DNA of 64,000 nucleotides, from the NCBI RefSeq assembly GCF_002929225.1, contig NZ_PISM01000022.1:744001-808000 (forward strand), in the 5' to 3' direction. The translations under genes were made by a program, and so were the position numbers. Positions 18,313 through 27,139 of this stretch are shown piece by piece. Every line of letters begins with the position of its first letter. The stretch's first letter is position 1. The DNA is from Stutzerimonas kunmingensis (lineage in GTDB: Bacteria; Pseudomonadota; Gammaproteobacteria; Pseudomonadales; Pseudomonadaceae). Below the pieces are notes generated by a model. That model was not told where the DNA came from. It worked only from the letters and a program-made list of their open reading frames with translations, and searched no databases.

Positions 18313-19901
18313 GCAACCTCAACGCGATCCAGCTGACCGGGGTGAGCAAGTCGTTCGACGGCTTCATGGCCCTGTCCCAGGCAGACTTCACCGCCAACTG
18401 GGGCGAAGTGCACGCGCTGCTCGGCGAGAACGGCGCAGGCAAATCCTCGCTGATGAACATCGCCGCTGGCTTGTACGCACCGGAAAGCGGATCGCTGTTG
18501 ATCAATGACAATGCGGTGCGGCTCAGCGGCCCGCGCGATGCGAGCCGCTACCACATCGGCATGGTTCATCAGCATTTCAAGCTGGTGAAGCCTTTTACCG
18601 TGGCCGAGAACATTCAGCTGGCCCTGCCCGAGGGGCCGGGCAACCACGCTTTCGCGGGCAGCCATCGGCAGCGCTTGGCCGCATTAGAGCAGCGGATCAG
18701 CGACAAGGCAGCAGAGCTGGGTTTCACCATCGACCCGCAACAGGTCACCGAGTCACTGTCCGTGGCCGAGCAACAGCGGGTGGAAATTCTCAAGGTACTG
18801 CTGGCGGGCGCACGGATATTGATTCTCGACGAGCCGACAGCGGTGCTGACCGATGGGGAAGCCGAGCGCCTGCTGGAAACAGTGCGTGCTTTTGCCCGCC
18901 AGGGCGCGGCGGTGATCCTGGTCACCCACAAGATGAGCGATGTGAAACGCTTTGCCGACCGCGTCACCGTGATGCGCGGCGGGCGGACGATTCAAACCCT
19001 CGATCCGCAATCGGTCTCGGTGCCCGAGCTGGTGCGTCTGACCGTGGGTGATTCCGCGCCGGCCAGCGAGTATCAGCCGGCGACACCGGGCGAGGTGCGG
19101 CTGCAGGTGCGTAATCTCAGATCGACCGGCGCGGGCGGGCATGGCGCACTCAATGGCGTGACCCTGAGCCTGCGCGCGGGCGAGATCTACGGCATCGCTG
19201 GCGTCGGCGGCAACGGCCAGAGCGAGTTGGCCAATGTGCTGATGGGCTTGCCGGAACCCTGCGAAGGCGCGTTGGAATTGACCGGTTTTGGCGATCTGCG
19301 CCGGGCCAGCCCTGAGCAGCGCCGGGAGTTGCGCATTGCCTCCATCCCGGCCGACCGCTACGGCACGGCGCTAGCTGGCGAGCTGTCGGTGGCGGAGAAC
19401 TTCGGTGTCGGGCAGATCCATAGCGGCCGCTATGGCTCGTTCTTCAATCTCCGGCGCAAGCGTCTGGAGGCAGAGGCCGCCGAGGCGGTGGCCGGGTTCG
19501 ATGTGCAGGGCGTGCGCTCGCTGAAGCAGAAGGCCGCGCTGCTCTCCGGCGGCAACGCACAGAAGCTGGTGATCGCCCGCGAGTTTTCCCGCGACCCGCA
19601 ACTGGTGCTCGTGCACAGCCCCAGTCGCGGGCTGGACGTACGCGCCACCGCTGCCGTGCATGGCCGCCTGCGCGCCGCCCGCGATGCCGGCGCGGCCGTG
19701 CTGGTGATCAGCGAAGACCTCGACGAAGTGCTGGCCTTGGCGGACCGCATCGGCGTGATGAACGCCGGGCGCATTGTCGCGGAATTCGACCGGCCCGCGG
19801 ATCGTCAGGCCATTGGTAGGGCGATGGTCAGTCACGGACAGCTTGGTCAAGGAGAGCAGGGCCACGCAGAGCTAATAGCTGAAGGGGCAAGCCATGAATG
19901 A
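18309..19901 (+). CDS. ABC importer ATP-binding protein (double NBD)
   Basis: About 530 aa with two nucleotide-binding domains, as in sugar/nucleoside importers. The first has Walker A GENGAGKSS, a signature LSVAEQQRVEI and Walker B ILILDEPT. The second has the degenerate GVGGNGQSE without the Walker lysine, and signature LSGGNAQKLV; this asymmetry is normal in the family. It overlaps the receptor gene by four bases and the first permease by eight. It powers import of the BMP ligand. Confidence 0.9.
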   Translation: MSNLNAIQLTGVSKSFDGFMALSQADFTANWGEVHALLGENGAGKSSLMNIAAGLYAPESGSLLINDNAVRLSGPRDASRYHIGMVHQHFKLVKPFTVAENIQLALPEGPGNHAFAGSHRQRLAALEQRISDKAAELGFTIDPQQVTESLSVAEQQRVEILKVLLAGARILILDEPTAVLTDGEAERLLETVRAFARQGAAVILVTHKMSDVKRFADRVTVMRGGRTIQTLDPQSVSVPELVRLTVGDSAPASEYQPATPGEVRLQVRNLRSTGAGGHGALNGVTLSLRAGEIYGIAGVGGNGQSELANVLMGLPEPCEGALELTGFGDLRRASPEQRRELRIASIPADRYGTALAGELSVAENFGVGQIHSGRYGSFFNLRRKRLEAEAAEAVAGFDVQGVRSLKQKAALLSGGNAQKLVIAREFSRDPQLVLVHSPSRGLDVRATAAVHGRLRAARDAGAAVLVISEDLDEVLALADRIGVMNAGRIVAEFDRPADRQAIGRAMVSHGQLGQGEQGHAELIAEGASHE

Positions 19902-21030
19902 ACAGGTACACCCCGTGATCGTGGAGCAAGCCGCGCAAGCGGCGAAACAGCCCAAGCCGCCGTTGCTGTCGCGGCGTTACGCACTGGAGATCCGCCAGCA
20001 ACTGGCCTGGCATCGGCAGGCTGCGATCATCGGTCTCGCCCTGCTGCTGGGACTGGGCATTTCCGCCGCCATCCTGATCGCCGCTGGCGTGCCGGCCGGC
20101 GAGCTGCTCAATGAGTTCGTCATTCTCACGGTGTTCGATGCGCAGAGCCTGAAAGCGGTCTTGTTTCAGGCCTCGCCGATGATCCTCGTCGGCCTGGCCG
20201 GTTGCATGGCGTTTCGCGCCAAGTTCTGGAACCTCGGGCTTGAGGGTCAGATGATCTGGGGCGCCATCGGAGCGACGGCAATCTCGCTGTTCGAGATCGG
20301 CCCGCAGGCGCTGCGTCTGCCCTTGATGCTCGCAGCGGCGATCTTTTGCGGGCTGCTCTGGGCGCTGGCGCCGGTGTTGCTCAAGCTGCGGCTAAAGGTT
20401 AACGAGATCATCTCGACACTGATGCTCAACTACCTGGCGATCAACTTCCTGCTGCACCTTTTGTACGGAAGCTGGAAAGACCCGAAAAGCTCGTTCCCTT
20501 ATTCGCCGCAATTCCAGCCGTTCGAGCGCCTGCCCGAGCTGTTCGACGGCATCAGCGCGGCAGTGCCGCTGGCCGTGTTCGTCGCGTTGCTGGCGCTATG
20601 GTTTCTCGGCATTTCCCGCGCCGGGCTGTACCTGCGCTTCGTTGATGCCAACCCGCGGGTGGCGGGCGCGGTGGGCGTGCCGGTGCAAAAGATGATCATC
20701 GGCACGGTGCTGGTTTCCGGTGCCATGGCCGGGATCGCCGGATTTCTCGTCACTGCCGGGCAGGAGGGGCGGCTGACCCAGTCGTTCTATCAGGGCTACG
20801 GCTTCTCCGGAATTCTCATCGCCTTTCTTGCGCGCAACAACCCTGTGGCGGCGCTGGTGGTGGCGCTGTTGATGGCGATGCTGTTCGTCGCCGGGCGCAG
20901 CCTGCAGGTGTTCTACCAGATCCCGTTTTCCATGGTGCAGTTGATCCAGGCGATCCTGGTGATCTGCGTCGCCTCCTCGGATTTCTTTATCCGCCACCGT
21001 ATCCGCCGCGTTCAGGGAGGCGAAAGCTGA
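19894..21030 (+). CDS. ABC importer permease 1 (YufP/BmpD-like)
   Basis: About 378 aa with roughly nine membrane helices. Typical family sequences are WNLGLEGQMIWGAIGATA and VNEIISTLMLNYLAINFLLH. A ~45-residue cytoplasmic N-terminus precedes the first helix. It overlaps its neighbours on both sides (8 bases and 1 base), confirming operon structure. Forms the membrane channel with the second permease. Confidence 0.9.
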   Translation: MNEQVHPVIVEQAAQAAKQPKPPLLSRRYALEIRQQLAWHRQAAIIGLALLLGLGISAAILIAAGVPAGELLNEFVILTVFDAQSLKAVLFQASPMILVGLAGCMAFRAKFWNLGLEGQMIWGAIGATAISLFEIGPQALRLPLMLAAAIFCGLLWALAPVLLKLRLKVNEIISTLMLNYLAINFLLHLLYGSWKDPKSSFPYSPQFQPFERLPELFDGISAAVPLAVFVALLALWFLGISRAGLYLRFVDANPRVAGAVGVPVQKMIIGTVLVSGAMAGIAGFLVTAGQEGRLTQSFYQGYGFSGILIAFLARNNPVAALVVALLMAMLFVAGRSLQVFYQIPFSMVQLIQAILVICVASSDFFIRHRIRRVQGGES

Positions 21031-21956
21031 TGGACATGATCGCCAACTGGCTAGGCAACACACCGGACTTCGCCGTGCCTTTCGCCATAGCGGCGCTGGG
21101 GCTGATTCTCACGGAACGGGCGGGCGTCCTGGCGCTGGGCGCCGAAGGGCTGATGCTGGTGGGCGCCCTGGCCGGGATTGGCGCGCAACTGGCGTTCGGC
21201 AGCCACGGCACTTCGCTGCTGATGGCGATGGGCGCGGCTGCCGTGGTGTCGCTGTTGTTCGCGCTGATGGTGCTGGTGCTGCGCATCAACCAGGTGATCG
21301 CAGGGCTCGCCTTGGTATTTTTCTGCCAGGGCCTGACCGGCTTGCTCGGCACGCTGCTGGACTGGACCAACAAGCCAATCAAGGGGCTGGGTGCGGTGGA
21401 GCTGTGGCCGCTGTCGGAGTTGCCGCTGCTGGGCAAGGTCTTTGTTCAGAACCCGCTGGTGTTCATGACGCCGCTGATCTTTCTTGCCGTGGTCTGGTTT
21501 CTCACCCGCACCACTACCGGCCTGCGGATGCGCGCGGTCGGGGAGAACCCGCAGGCTGCGGATGCAGCAGGGATTTCCGTGCTCGGTTATCGGCTCGCAG
21601 CAATTCTCGCGGGTTCCGCGCTGATCGGCCTGGCCGGCGGTTATATCTCGGTGCTCAGCACCAAGCTGTGGATCGCCGACATGACCGGCGGCCGTGGTTG
21701 GATCGCCGTAGCGCTGGTGATCTTCGCGCGCTGGTCGCCCTGGAAGGCCCTGGCCGGTGCGCTGCTGTTCGGCTGCATCGAGGCGCTGATCCCGCAGCTG
21801 GCCGCTGCCGGGGTGCGTCTGCCGCAGTACTTCGTGCTGATGACGCCCTACGCCGTGACCCTGGCGGTGATGATCTGGGTTGCCAGCGGCAAGAACGTTT
21901 CCGGCAATCAGCCGGGCGCTCTGGGTATTCCCTTTATCCGCGAGGAGCGCCGCTGA
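21030..21956 (+). CDS. ABC importer permease 2 (YufQ/NupQ-like)
   Basis: About 308 aa with eight or nine membrane helices. It opens with PFAIAALGLILTERAGVLALGAEGLMLVG-like residues (here split over the first two helices) and carries the loop TTGLRMRAVGENPQAADAAG, the conserved cytoplasmic coupling region. Start overlaps the stop of permease 1 by one base. Last gene of the operon; the next gene is on the other strand. Confidence 0.9.
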   Translation: MDMIANWLGNTPDFAVPFAIAALGLILTERAGVLALGAEGLMLVGALAGIGAQLAFGSHGTSLLMAMGAAAVVSLLFALMVLVLRINQVIAGLALVFFCQGLTGLLGTLLDWTNKPIKGLGAVELWPLSELPLLGKVFVQNPLVFMTPLIFLAVVWFLTRTTTGLRMRAVGENPQAADAAGISVLGYRLAAILAGSALIGLAGGYISVLSTKLWIADMTGGRGWIAVALVIFARWSPWKALAGALLFGCIEALIPQLAAAGVRLPQYFVLMTPYAVTLAVMIWVASGKNVSGNQPGALGIPFIREERR

Positions 21957-21968
21957 GGGTCACGGCGC

Positions 21969-22349
21969 TTATTGCGCCGGGCTCTGGTCGCTGGAGCGGC
22001 AAGTGATCTCCGCGTAGGGCTCGTCCGGCGAATAGTCCCCAGGCACCCGCTCGGTGCGCTGGGTATTTGGCGCGACGGTGAAAACCGGCGACGCCGAGGT
22101 ATCCGAGCGCGCGTCATTCGGTACATGGAACTCGCAGGTGATCTGGCCGCCCGTGCGGTTCATCACCTTCACCGCCCGCACGCCAAGCAGCTCGCCTTCG
22201 ACCCCTTCGGATTTGGCCGGCACGCCCATTGGGCTGATCTCCACATCGAGGCCGTTGAGGTGGGTGACCACTTCCGGCGGCGGCGTTTGTGCGAACGCCA
22301 GCGGGGCGCAGAGCGCCAGACCGCAGGCGAGAAATAGCTGCTTGCTCAT
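21969..22349 (-). CDS. Small secreted protein, function unknown
   Basis: About 126 aa. Signal peptide MSKQLFLACGLALCAPLAFA, cleaved before QTPPPE. The mature protein is rich in Pro and small residues, with two Cys (ITCEFHV and ITCRSSD) that could pair. I believe similar Pseudomonas proteins exist without function. It converges with the permease gene, ending 12 bases away. Confidence 0.65.
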   Translation of the reverse strand: MSKQLFLACGLALCAPLAFAQTPPPEVVTHLNGLDVEISPMGVPAKSEGVEGELLGVRAVKVMNRTGGQITCEFHVPNDARSDTSASPVFTVAPNTQRTERVPGDYSPDEPYAEITCRSSDQSPAQ

Positions 22350-22533
22350 TGAAACCTCCAATATTCGGTCCCCGTTAGAAGAGCTGGCCGGGGGTCGGTT
22401 CGATCGCTGCGCCAATCAATGATTGCAAATGATTAGAAGCGTCAAAAAAATGGTTGGCATGATTTGTGATGGCTCAAAGCCATGATTGATCTTGCCGTGC
22501 TATTTGCGCCGTGTTGAACTGCAGCCGTCGCCA

Positions 22534-23967
22534 ATGTTACGTGCACTCCTCCCGAGGGTGGCTGAAGTGACTAGGTATCTGCTTCTGGCGTTGCTGGCAT
22601 TTGCAGGTGGTGCAGCGGCAACGGCCGATGTAACGCTCGAGCTCGACGCAGCCGAACGTGACTGGCTGGCCGGCAACCGCTCGGTCAGCATCTGTGTCGA
22701 CCCGGACTGGCTGCCGTTCGAGATGCTCAATGCCCGCGGGGAGCATGAAGGGATCGCTGCCGACCTGCTGCGGCTGGTAGCACAACGAGCGGGGCTGCAA
22801 CTGGATATCGTGGCGACCAGCGACTGGGGCCAGTCGGTGGCATTCTCCCAGGCCGGCCGCTGCCAGCTGCTCAGCTTCCTCAACCAGACGCCCGTGCGCG
22901 ATACCTGGCTGATCTTCACCCAGCCGCTGTTCACCGACGCCAACGTGGTCATCGCGCGGGAAGATCATCCGTACGTAGCCGATCTGTCTGCTCTTGATGA
23001 CGTGACCGTCGCGCTGCCGGTCGGCACCTCCGTCGAGGAAAGCGTGCGGCGGGACTTCCCCCGGTTGCGCGTCATCAGCACCGACACGGATGCCCAGGCG
23101 CTGGCGCTGGTGAACGAGCGCAAGGCCGACCTCACCGTGCGCTCGCTGACCGTGGCTGCCTACACCATTCGCCGCGAAGGCTGGTTCAATCTGAAGATCG
23201 CCGGGCAGCTGACGAGTCTCGACAATCAGTTTCGCATCGGCGTGCTGAAGAGCGAGCCGGTGCTGCGCGACATCCTGGACAAGGCGATCGCGACGATCAC
23301 GCCGGGCGAGCTGAACCAGATCGCCAACAGGCATGCGCCGATTCGCGTCGAGTCGGGCACCGACTACCGTCTGGTCGTGCAGATCGTCGTGGTCTTTTCG
23401 GTGATGCTGCTGACCAGCCTGTTCTGGATCGGCCGGCTGCGTCGGTTGAACGAGCAGCTGCAGGTCAAATCGCAGACCGATCCGCTCACCGGCCTGGCCA
23501 ACCGCGCCGCCCTGGATCGGCGTTTCGCCAGGGCGCTGGAGCAGGCGCGGCGTTACAGCCGGCCGCTGTCGATCGTCATGCTGGATATCGACCACTTCAA
23601 ATCCATCAACGACGAGTTCGGTCACCAGATGGGTGACCGCGTGCTCAAGGAGTTTGCCGATCTACTGGTTGGTTTCCTGCGCGGCAGTGATGCCGTGGGC
23701 CGCTGGGGTGGCGAAGAGTTCCTTCTGCTGTGCCCGGAAACCAGCAGCCAGCAGGCCGCGGCGTTTGCCGAGCGCCTGTGCGAGCAGTCGCGGGCGCTGT
23801 CTTTCAGTACTGGCCATACGCAGACCCTCAGCGCCGGTGTCGCCGAGTTGAATGCGACGGATACGGTGGACAGCCTGCTGCGCCGTGCCGACGCCGCGCT
23901 GTACCGGGCCAAGCATGAGGGCCGGGACCGCGTCTGCTGCCATGCGCCGGACGAGCAGGTGAGCTGA
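22534..23967 (+). CDS. Diguanylate cyclase with periplasmic solute-binding sensor
   Basis: About 477 aa. Signal sequence, then a SBP_bac_3-type periplasmic domain (SVSICVDPDWLPFEMLNARG; TVALPVGTSVEESV). A transmembrane helix (IVVVFSVMLLTSLFWIG) and a GGDEF domain follow. The active site is G392-G-E-E-F396, and a product-inhibition I-site R383-x-x-D386 precedes it by the usual five residues. It makes cyclic di-GMP in response to a small, perhaps amino-acid-like, periplasmic ligand. ATG 22534 preferred; an in-frame TTG at 22486 is possible. Confidence 0.88.
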   Translation: MLRALLPRVAEVTRYLLLALLAFAGGAAATADVTLELDAAERDWLAGNRSVSICVDPDWLPFEMLNARGEHEGIAADLLRLVAQRAGLQLDIVATSDWGQSVAFSQAGRCQLLSFLNQTPVRDTWLIFTQPLFTDANVVIAREDHPYVADLSALDDVTVALPVGTSVEESVRRDFPRLRVISTDTDAQALALVNERKADLTVRSLTVAAYTIRREGWFNLKIAGQLTSLDNQFRIGVLKSEPVLRDILDKAIATITPGELNQIANRHAPIRVESGTDYRLVVQIVVVFSVMLLTSLFWIGRLRRLNEQLQVKSQTDPLTGLANRAALDRRFARALEQARRYSRPLSIVMLDIDHFKSINDEFGHQMGDRVLKEFADLLVGFLRGSDAVGRWGGEEFLLLCPETSSQQAAAFAERLCEQSRALSFSTGHTQTLSAGVAELNATDTVDSLLRRADAALYRAKHEGRDRVCCHAPDEQVS

Positions 23968-23977
23968 GTGGCGGTGC

Positions 23978-24808
23978 TCAGTGCTTGCCGGGCTTGCGTA
24001 GGCGCACGTAGAGGTCCTTGCCGCCGGTGGCGCTGCTGCCACGGGACTCCAGGTCGAAGCGCTTGGGCTGGTTGGCGATCAGGTCGCTGAGCTTCTTGCA
24101 GCCATACAGCCGCGGATCGAAGGCCGGACGCAGCTTGCTGATGTTCTGTCCGAGGGTGCCCAGCTGAATCCAGTCGTCCTCCTCGGACAGGTCGTCGAGC
24201 ACCTTTGCGATGAAGTCCACCGGTACCTGCTGACATTTGATGGTGTCGCCCTTGTCGCCGGCCTTCGGCGGCTTGCTGGTTTCTTCCACCTGAGCGGCGG
24301 CTGCGGCGAGCTTTTCCGGTGACGGTGGCTCGGATGTCGTTTTGGCGGCATCGGCGCGCAGGATTTCGGTGTAGATGAACTTGTCGCAGGCAGAGACGAA
24401 GGGCGAGGGCGTCTTCTGCTCACCAAAGCCATACACCGTCAGGCCCTCTTCGCGGATGCGTGCGGCCAGACGAGTGAAGTCGCTGTCGCTGGAAACCAGG
24501 CAGAAGCCGTCGAAACGCCGCGTGTAGAGCAGGTCCATGGCGTCGATGATCAGCGAGCTGTCGGTGGCGTTCTTGCCCGAGGTGTAGGCGAACTGCTGGA
24601 TCGGCTGGATCGAGTAGTCGAGCAGCACCTTTTTCCAGCTGCCGAGGTTGGGTTTGGTCCAGTCGCCGTAGATGCGCTTGACGCTGGCGACGCCGTATTT
24701 TGCGATTTCCTCGAACAGCCCTTCGACGATGGCGGCGGGCGCGTTGTCGGCGTCGATCAGCACGGCGAGGTGCTTCTGCTTGTTCGAACTGTTGGGCTTG
24801 CTGGCCAT
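23978..24808 (-). CDS. NYN-domain/OST-HTH (LOTUS) protein
   Basis: About 276 aa. An N-terminal NYN (PIN-like) ribonuclease domain carries the acidic residues LIDADNAPA, GKNATDSSLIIDAMDLLY and LVSSDSDFTRLAARIREEG, so the metal site appears intact. A linker rich in Ala/Glu/Lys follows. The C-terminus is an OST-HTH/LOTUS fold (LRPAFDPRLYGCKKLSDLI; RFDLE). LOTUS domains bind RNA, G-quadruplexes in some cases, so the pair suggests a targeted RNase. No partner gene is obvious. ATG 24808 starts the NYN fold. Confidence 0.85.
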   Translation of the reverse strand: MASKPNSSNKQKHLAVLIDADNAPAAIVEGLFEEIAKYGVASVKRIYGDWTKPNLGSWKKVLLDYSIQPIQQFAYTSGKNATDSSLIIDAMDLLYTRRFDGFCLVSSDSDFTRLAARIREEGLTVYGFGEQKTPSPFVSACDKFIYTEILRADAAKTTSEPPSPEKLAAAAAQVEETSKPPKAGDKGDTIKCQQVPVDFIAKVLDDLSEEDDWIQLGTLGQNISKLRPAFDPRLYGCKKLSDLIANQPKRFDLESRGSSATGGKDLYVRLRKPGKH

Positions 24809-24936
24809 GCTTCTTCCCTGGACTGGAGATCGCCCGACCATAACGCCGACCACCGTGCCCTGGCCATAGCGGCGTGCTGCCAACGCCTGCCGAACTCGGT
24901 TAGCATGCGCGGCTTTGATCACATGGATTGCGGTGC

Positions 24937-25665
24937 ATGGAACAGCGAGGCACGCTGAAAAGCTGGAACGACCAGAAGGGCTTCGGCTTCATTCGCCCGG
25001 AGCAGGGCGGTGAGGATGTCTTCGCGCATATCTCGGCCGTGCATGGTGAGCGTCGGCCGCTGGTTGGTGATCGTGTGCTCTACGTGTCGGGGCGCGATCC
25101 CCAGGGCCGGCTACGTGCCGAGCATCTGCGGCTGGATGCGCCGCTGACGCTGGACCAGCCAGCGATTCGCCAGCGCCCGGGCAGTCAGCGCAAGCCGGCC
25201 GAGCAACAGACCCGTCCGCGCGCGACGGCGCGGGCCGCTGGCAAGCCTGCGCGCCAGTTGGTCGCCGGCAACATCCAGCAGCTTCCCCTCAAACTGGTGC
25301 TGTTCGGGCTGCTCTGTCTGCTGCCGTTGGCGGGCAGCCTCCTGCGCCTCGGTGCGGTGTTGCCGTTGGCGATCTATGCCGTCGCCAGCCTGCTGACCTT
25401 CGTCCTCTACTGGCGCGACAAGCACAGCGCGCTGAAGGATCGCTGGCGCACACCGGAAACCACACTGCATTTCTTCGAGCTGGCCGGCGGCTGGCCGGGT
25501 GCGCTCGTGGCGCAGCAGGTCTTTCGCCACAAGACCCGCAAGCTGAGCTATCAGCTGGCGTTCTGGCTGATCGTGGTGCTGCACCAGGCGTTCTGGATCG
25601 ATCTGCTGTTCGTTGGTAGCGGCTTTACCCGCGAGCGGCTGGACTGGCTGTTGCGGCTGCTGTGA
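24937..25665 (+). CDS. Cold-shock domain/DUF1294 membrane fusion
   Basis: About 242 aa. The N-terminal ~65 residues are a cold-shock domain with RNP-like motifs (KSWNDQKGFGFIRPE; DVFAHISAV). A basic Pro/Arg-rich linker follows, then a C-terminal DUF1294 membrane domain of about three helices (YWRDKHSALKDRWRTPE; HFFELAGGWPGALVAQQVFR). This fusion is common in Gammaproteobacteria. It couples nucleic-acid binding to the membrane, with unknown purpose. ATG 24937 opens the domain. Confidence 0.88.
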   Translation: MEQRGTLKSWNDQKGFGFIRPEQGGEDVFAHISAVHGERRPLVGDRVLYVSGRDPQGRLRAEHLRLDAPLTLDQPAIRQRPGSQRKPAEQQTRPRATARAAGKPARQLVAGNIQQLPLKLVLFGLLCLLPLAGSLLRLGAVLPLAIYAVASLLTFVLYWRDKHSALKDRWRTPETTLHFFELAGGWPGALVAQQVFRHKTRKLSYQLAFWLIVVLHQAFWIDLLFVGSGFTRERLDWLLRLL

Positions 25666-25670
25666 AACGC

Positions 25671-25696
25671 GAAAGCCCGGCGAATGCCGGGCTTTC
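25671..25696. terminator. Perfect bidirectional terminator hairpin
   Basis: GAAAGCCCGGC / GCCGGGCTTTC forms a perfect 11-bp stem around a GAAT tetraloop. The 5' A-rich and 3' T-rich flanks inside the stem let it work both ways between the convergent cold-shock/DUF1294 and YjdM-like genes. Confidence 0.9.
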
Positions 25697-25712
25697 GGAC
25701 GAGCATCGCGGC

Positions 25713-26057
25713 TCAGACTTTTCTGACGAACTCGGACTTCAGTTTCATCGCGCCGATGCCGTCGATCTTGCAGTCGATATCGTGGTCGCCGTCGACCAGG
25801 CGGATGTTCTTCACCTTGGTGCCGACCTTGACCACCAGCGACGAGCCCTTGACCTTGAGGTCCTTGATTACCGTGATGGTGTCGCCATCCTGCAGCGTGT
25901 TGCCTACCGAGTCCTTGATCACCTTGTCGCTTTCGCTCGCGGCAGCCGCGCCGTCGGTGGCGGACCACTCATGGGCGCACTCGGGGCAGACCAGCATCTG
26001 GCCGTCTTCGTAGGTGTATTCGGAGTTGCATTTGGGGCAGGGTGGCAGCGAGCTCAC
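25713..26057 (-). CDS. yjdM: YjdM/PhnA-like zinc-ribbon protein
   Basis: About 114 aa. An N-terminal zinc ribbon with four Cys (PPCPKCNSEYTYEDG; LVCPECAHEW) precedes the PhnA barrel (VIKDSVGNTLQDGDTITVIK; IGAMKLKSEFVRKV). Though historically called alkylphosphonate uptake protein, E. coli YjdM is not shown to be needed for phosphonate use, so the true role is unclear. No phn genes are nearby. Confidence 0.88.
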   Translation of the reverse strand: MSSLPPCPKCNSEYTYEDGQMLVCPECAHEWSATDGAAAASESDKVIKDSVGNTLQDGDTITVIKDLKVKGSSLVVKVGTKVKNIRLVDGDHDIDCKIDGIGAMKLKSEFVRKV

Positions 26058-26176
26058 GGCAGATCCTCAGGGGGCGGGATGCGGAAAGCCGTGCATTGTA
26101 TAAGGTTTTGTTACAAATTTGGGGCCGCCGTGGAATCCAGGCTGACCGGACTCCACGTGGTTTCACGGGGTAGCGC

Positions 26177-26680
26177 TTACTTCACGGCGGTGAGGCGCTC
26201 GTTGCCAGCGCGTAGCTCGCTGTAGCGATGTTCCAGTTCGCGGCGGATTTCGCGGCGCTGGTAGGCCTGGGCGAAACGACGCTGCTGTTCAGGCGTCTTC
26301 GGGTTGAGCGGCGGTACCGCTACCGGTTTGCCGTCTTCGCCGAGGGCGACCATGGTGAAGAAGCAGCTGTTGGTATGGCGCACGGTCTTCTCGCGAATGT
26401 CTTCGGTGACGACCTTGATGCCGATCTCCATCGAAGTGGTACCGGTGTAGTTGACCGAGGCGAGGAAGGTGACCAGTTCGCCAACATGCACCGGCTGGCG
26501 GAACACCACCTGATCCACCGAGAGGGTGACGACGTACTGCCCGGCGTAGCGGCTGGCGCAGGCGTAGGCGACCTCGTCGAGATACTTGAGCAGCGTGCCG
26601 CCATGTACGTTGCCGGAAAAATTGGCTTTGTCCGGCGTCATCAGCACGGTCATGGTCAGCTCTGCATGTCCATCTAGCAT
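26177..26680 (-). CDS. Acyl-CoA thioesterase, hotdog fold (YciA-like)
   Basis: About 167 aa. Opens with LTMTVLMTPDKANFSGNVHG, the conserved active-site strand-helix of YciA-type hotdog thioesterases (Asn/His-Gly-Gly). VDQVVFRQPVHVGELVTFLA and SCFFTMVALGEDGKP complete the fold. A charged C-terminal tail (~35 aa) follows. It hydrolyses acyl-CoA, chain length unknown. ATG 26680 fits the family start; the frame is open further upstream. Confidence 0.88.
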   Translation of the reverse strand: MLDGHAELTMTVLMTPDKANFSGNVHGGTLLKYLDEVAYACASRYAGQYVVTLSVDQVVFRQPVHVGELVTFLASVNYTGTTSMEIGIKVVTEDIREKTVRHTNSCFFTMVALGEDGKPVAVPPLNPKTPEQQRRFAQAYQRREIRRELEHRYSELRAGNERLTAVK

Positions 26681-27139
26681 GGGGGTTACGGCTCCTCGGT
26701 GGTGAAGGGTTGCTACTTTAGTCGAATGCCTCCTTCCTGTCTGGCGTTTCCAGCAAAACGCTTCATCGATTTTTTCTATCGTCAATGCGGCAAAGGCGCG
26801 CACTTCTGTCATTTGGCGGAAAAAGCGCCAGCTACGGCATGAGTGTCATATTGCTGTCTCAGGTCCGGCGGCGACATGTGACGCGGCTCACGGATGGCGC
26901 CGGCGCCTCGCACAACAGCACTTTTGTTGACCTGTGCCGGGGTCCGCTGGCTTGGCGCTTTTTATAGTCGGATGCCCAAAAAATCCTAATGGCCTGTGGG
27001 GTGAGTGGGTCGAGGCAAGATCGGATGAACATGGCTCCGAGACAAGGCGCTGCGACACAGTATCGGGGCCATGGGCGCCGAAATTGACCAACTGAACCCT
27101 AACAGGCCACTAACTACTTCAAGTAACGGATGCCTCCTC
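26681..27139. other. 459-base intergenic region, no gene seen
   Basis: Between the thioesterase and the cytochrome c4 gene. It contains a GC-palindrome GGCGCCGGCGCC near 26897 and no open frame with homology. It probably holds divergent promoters, but no -35/-10 pair is convincing. Confidence 0.4.
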
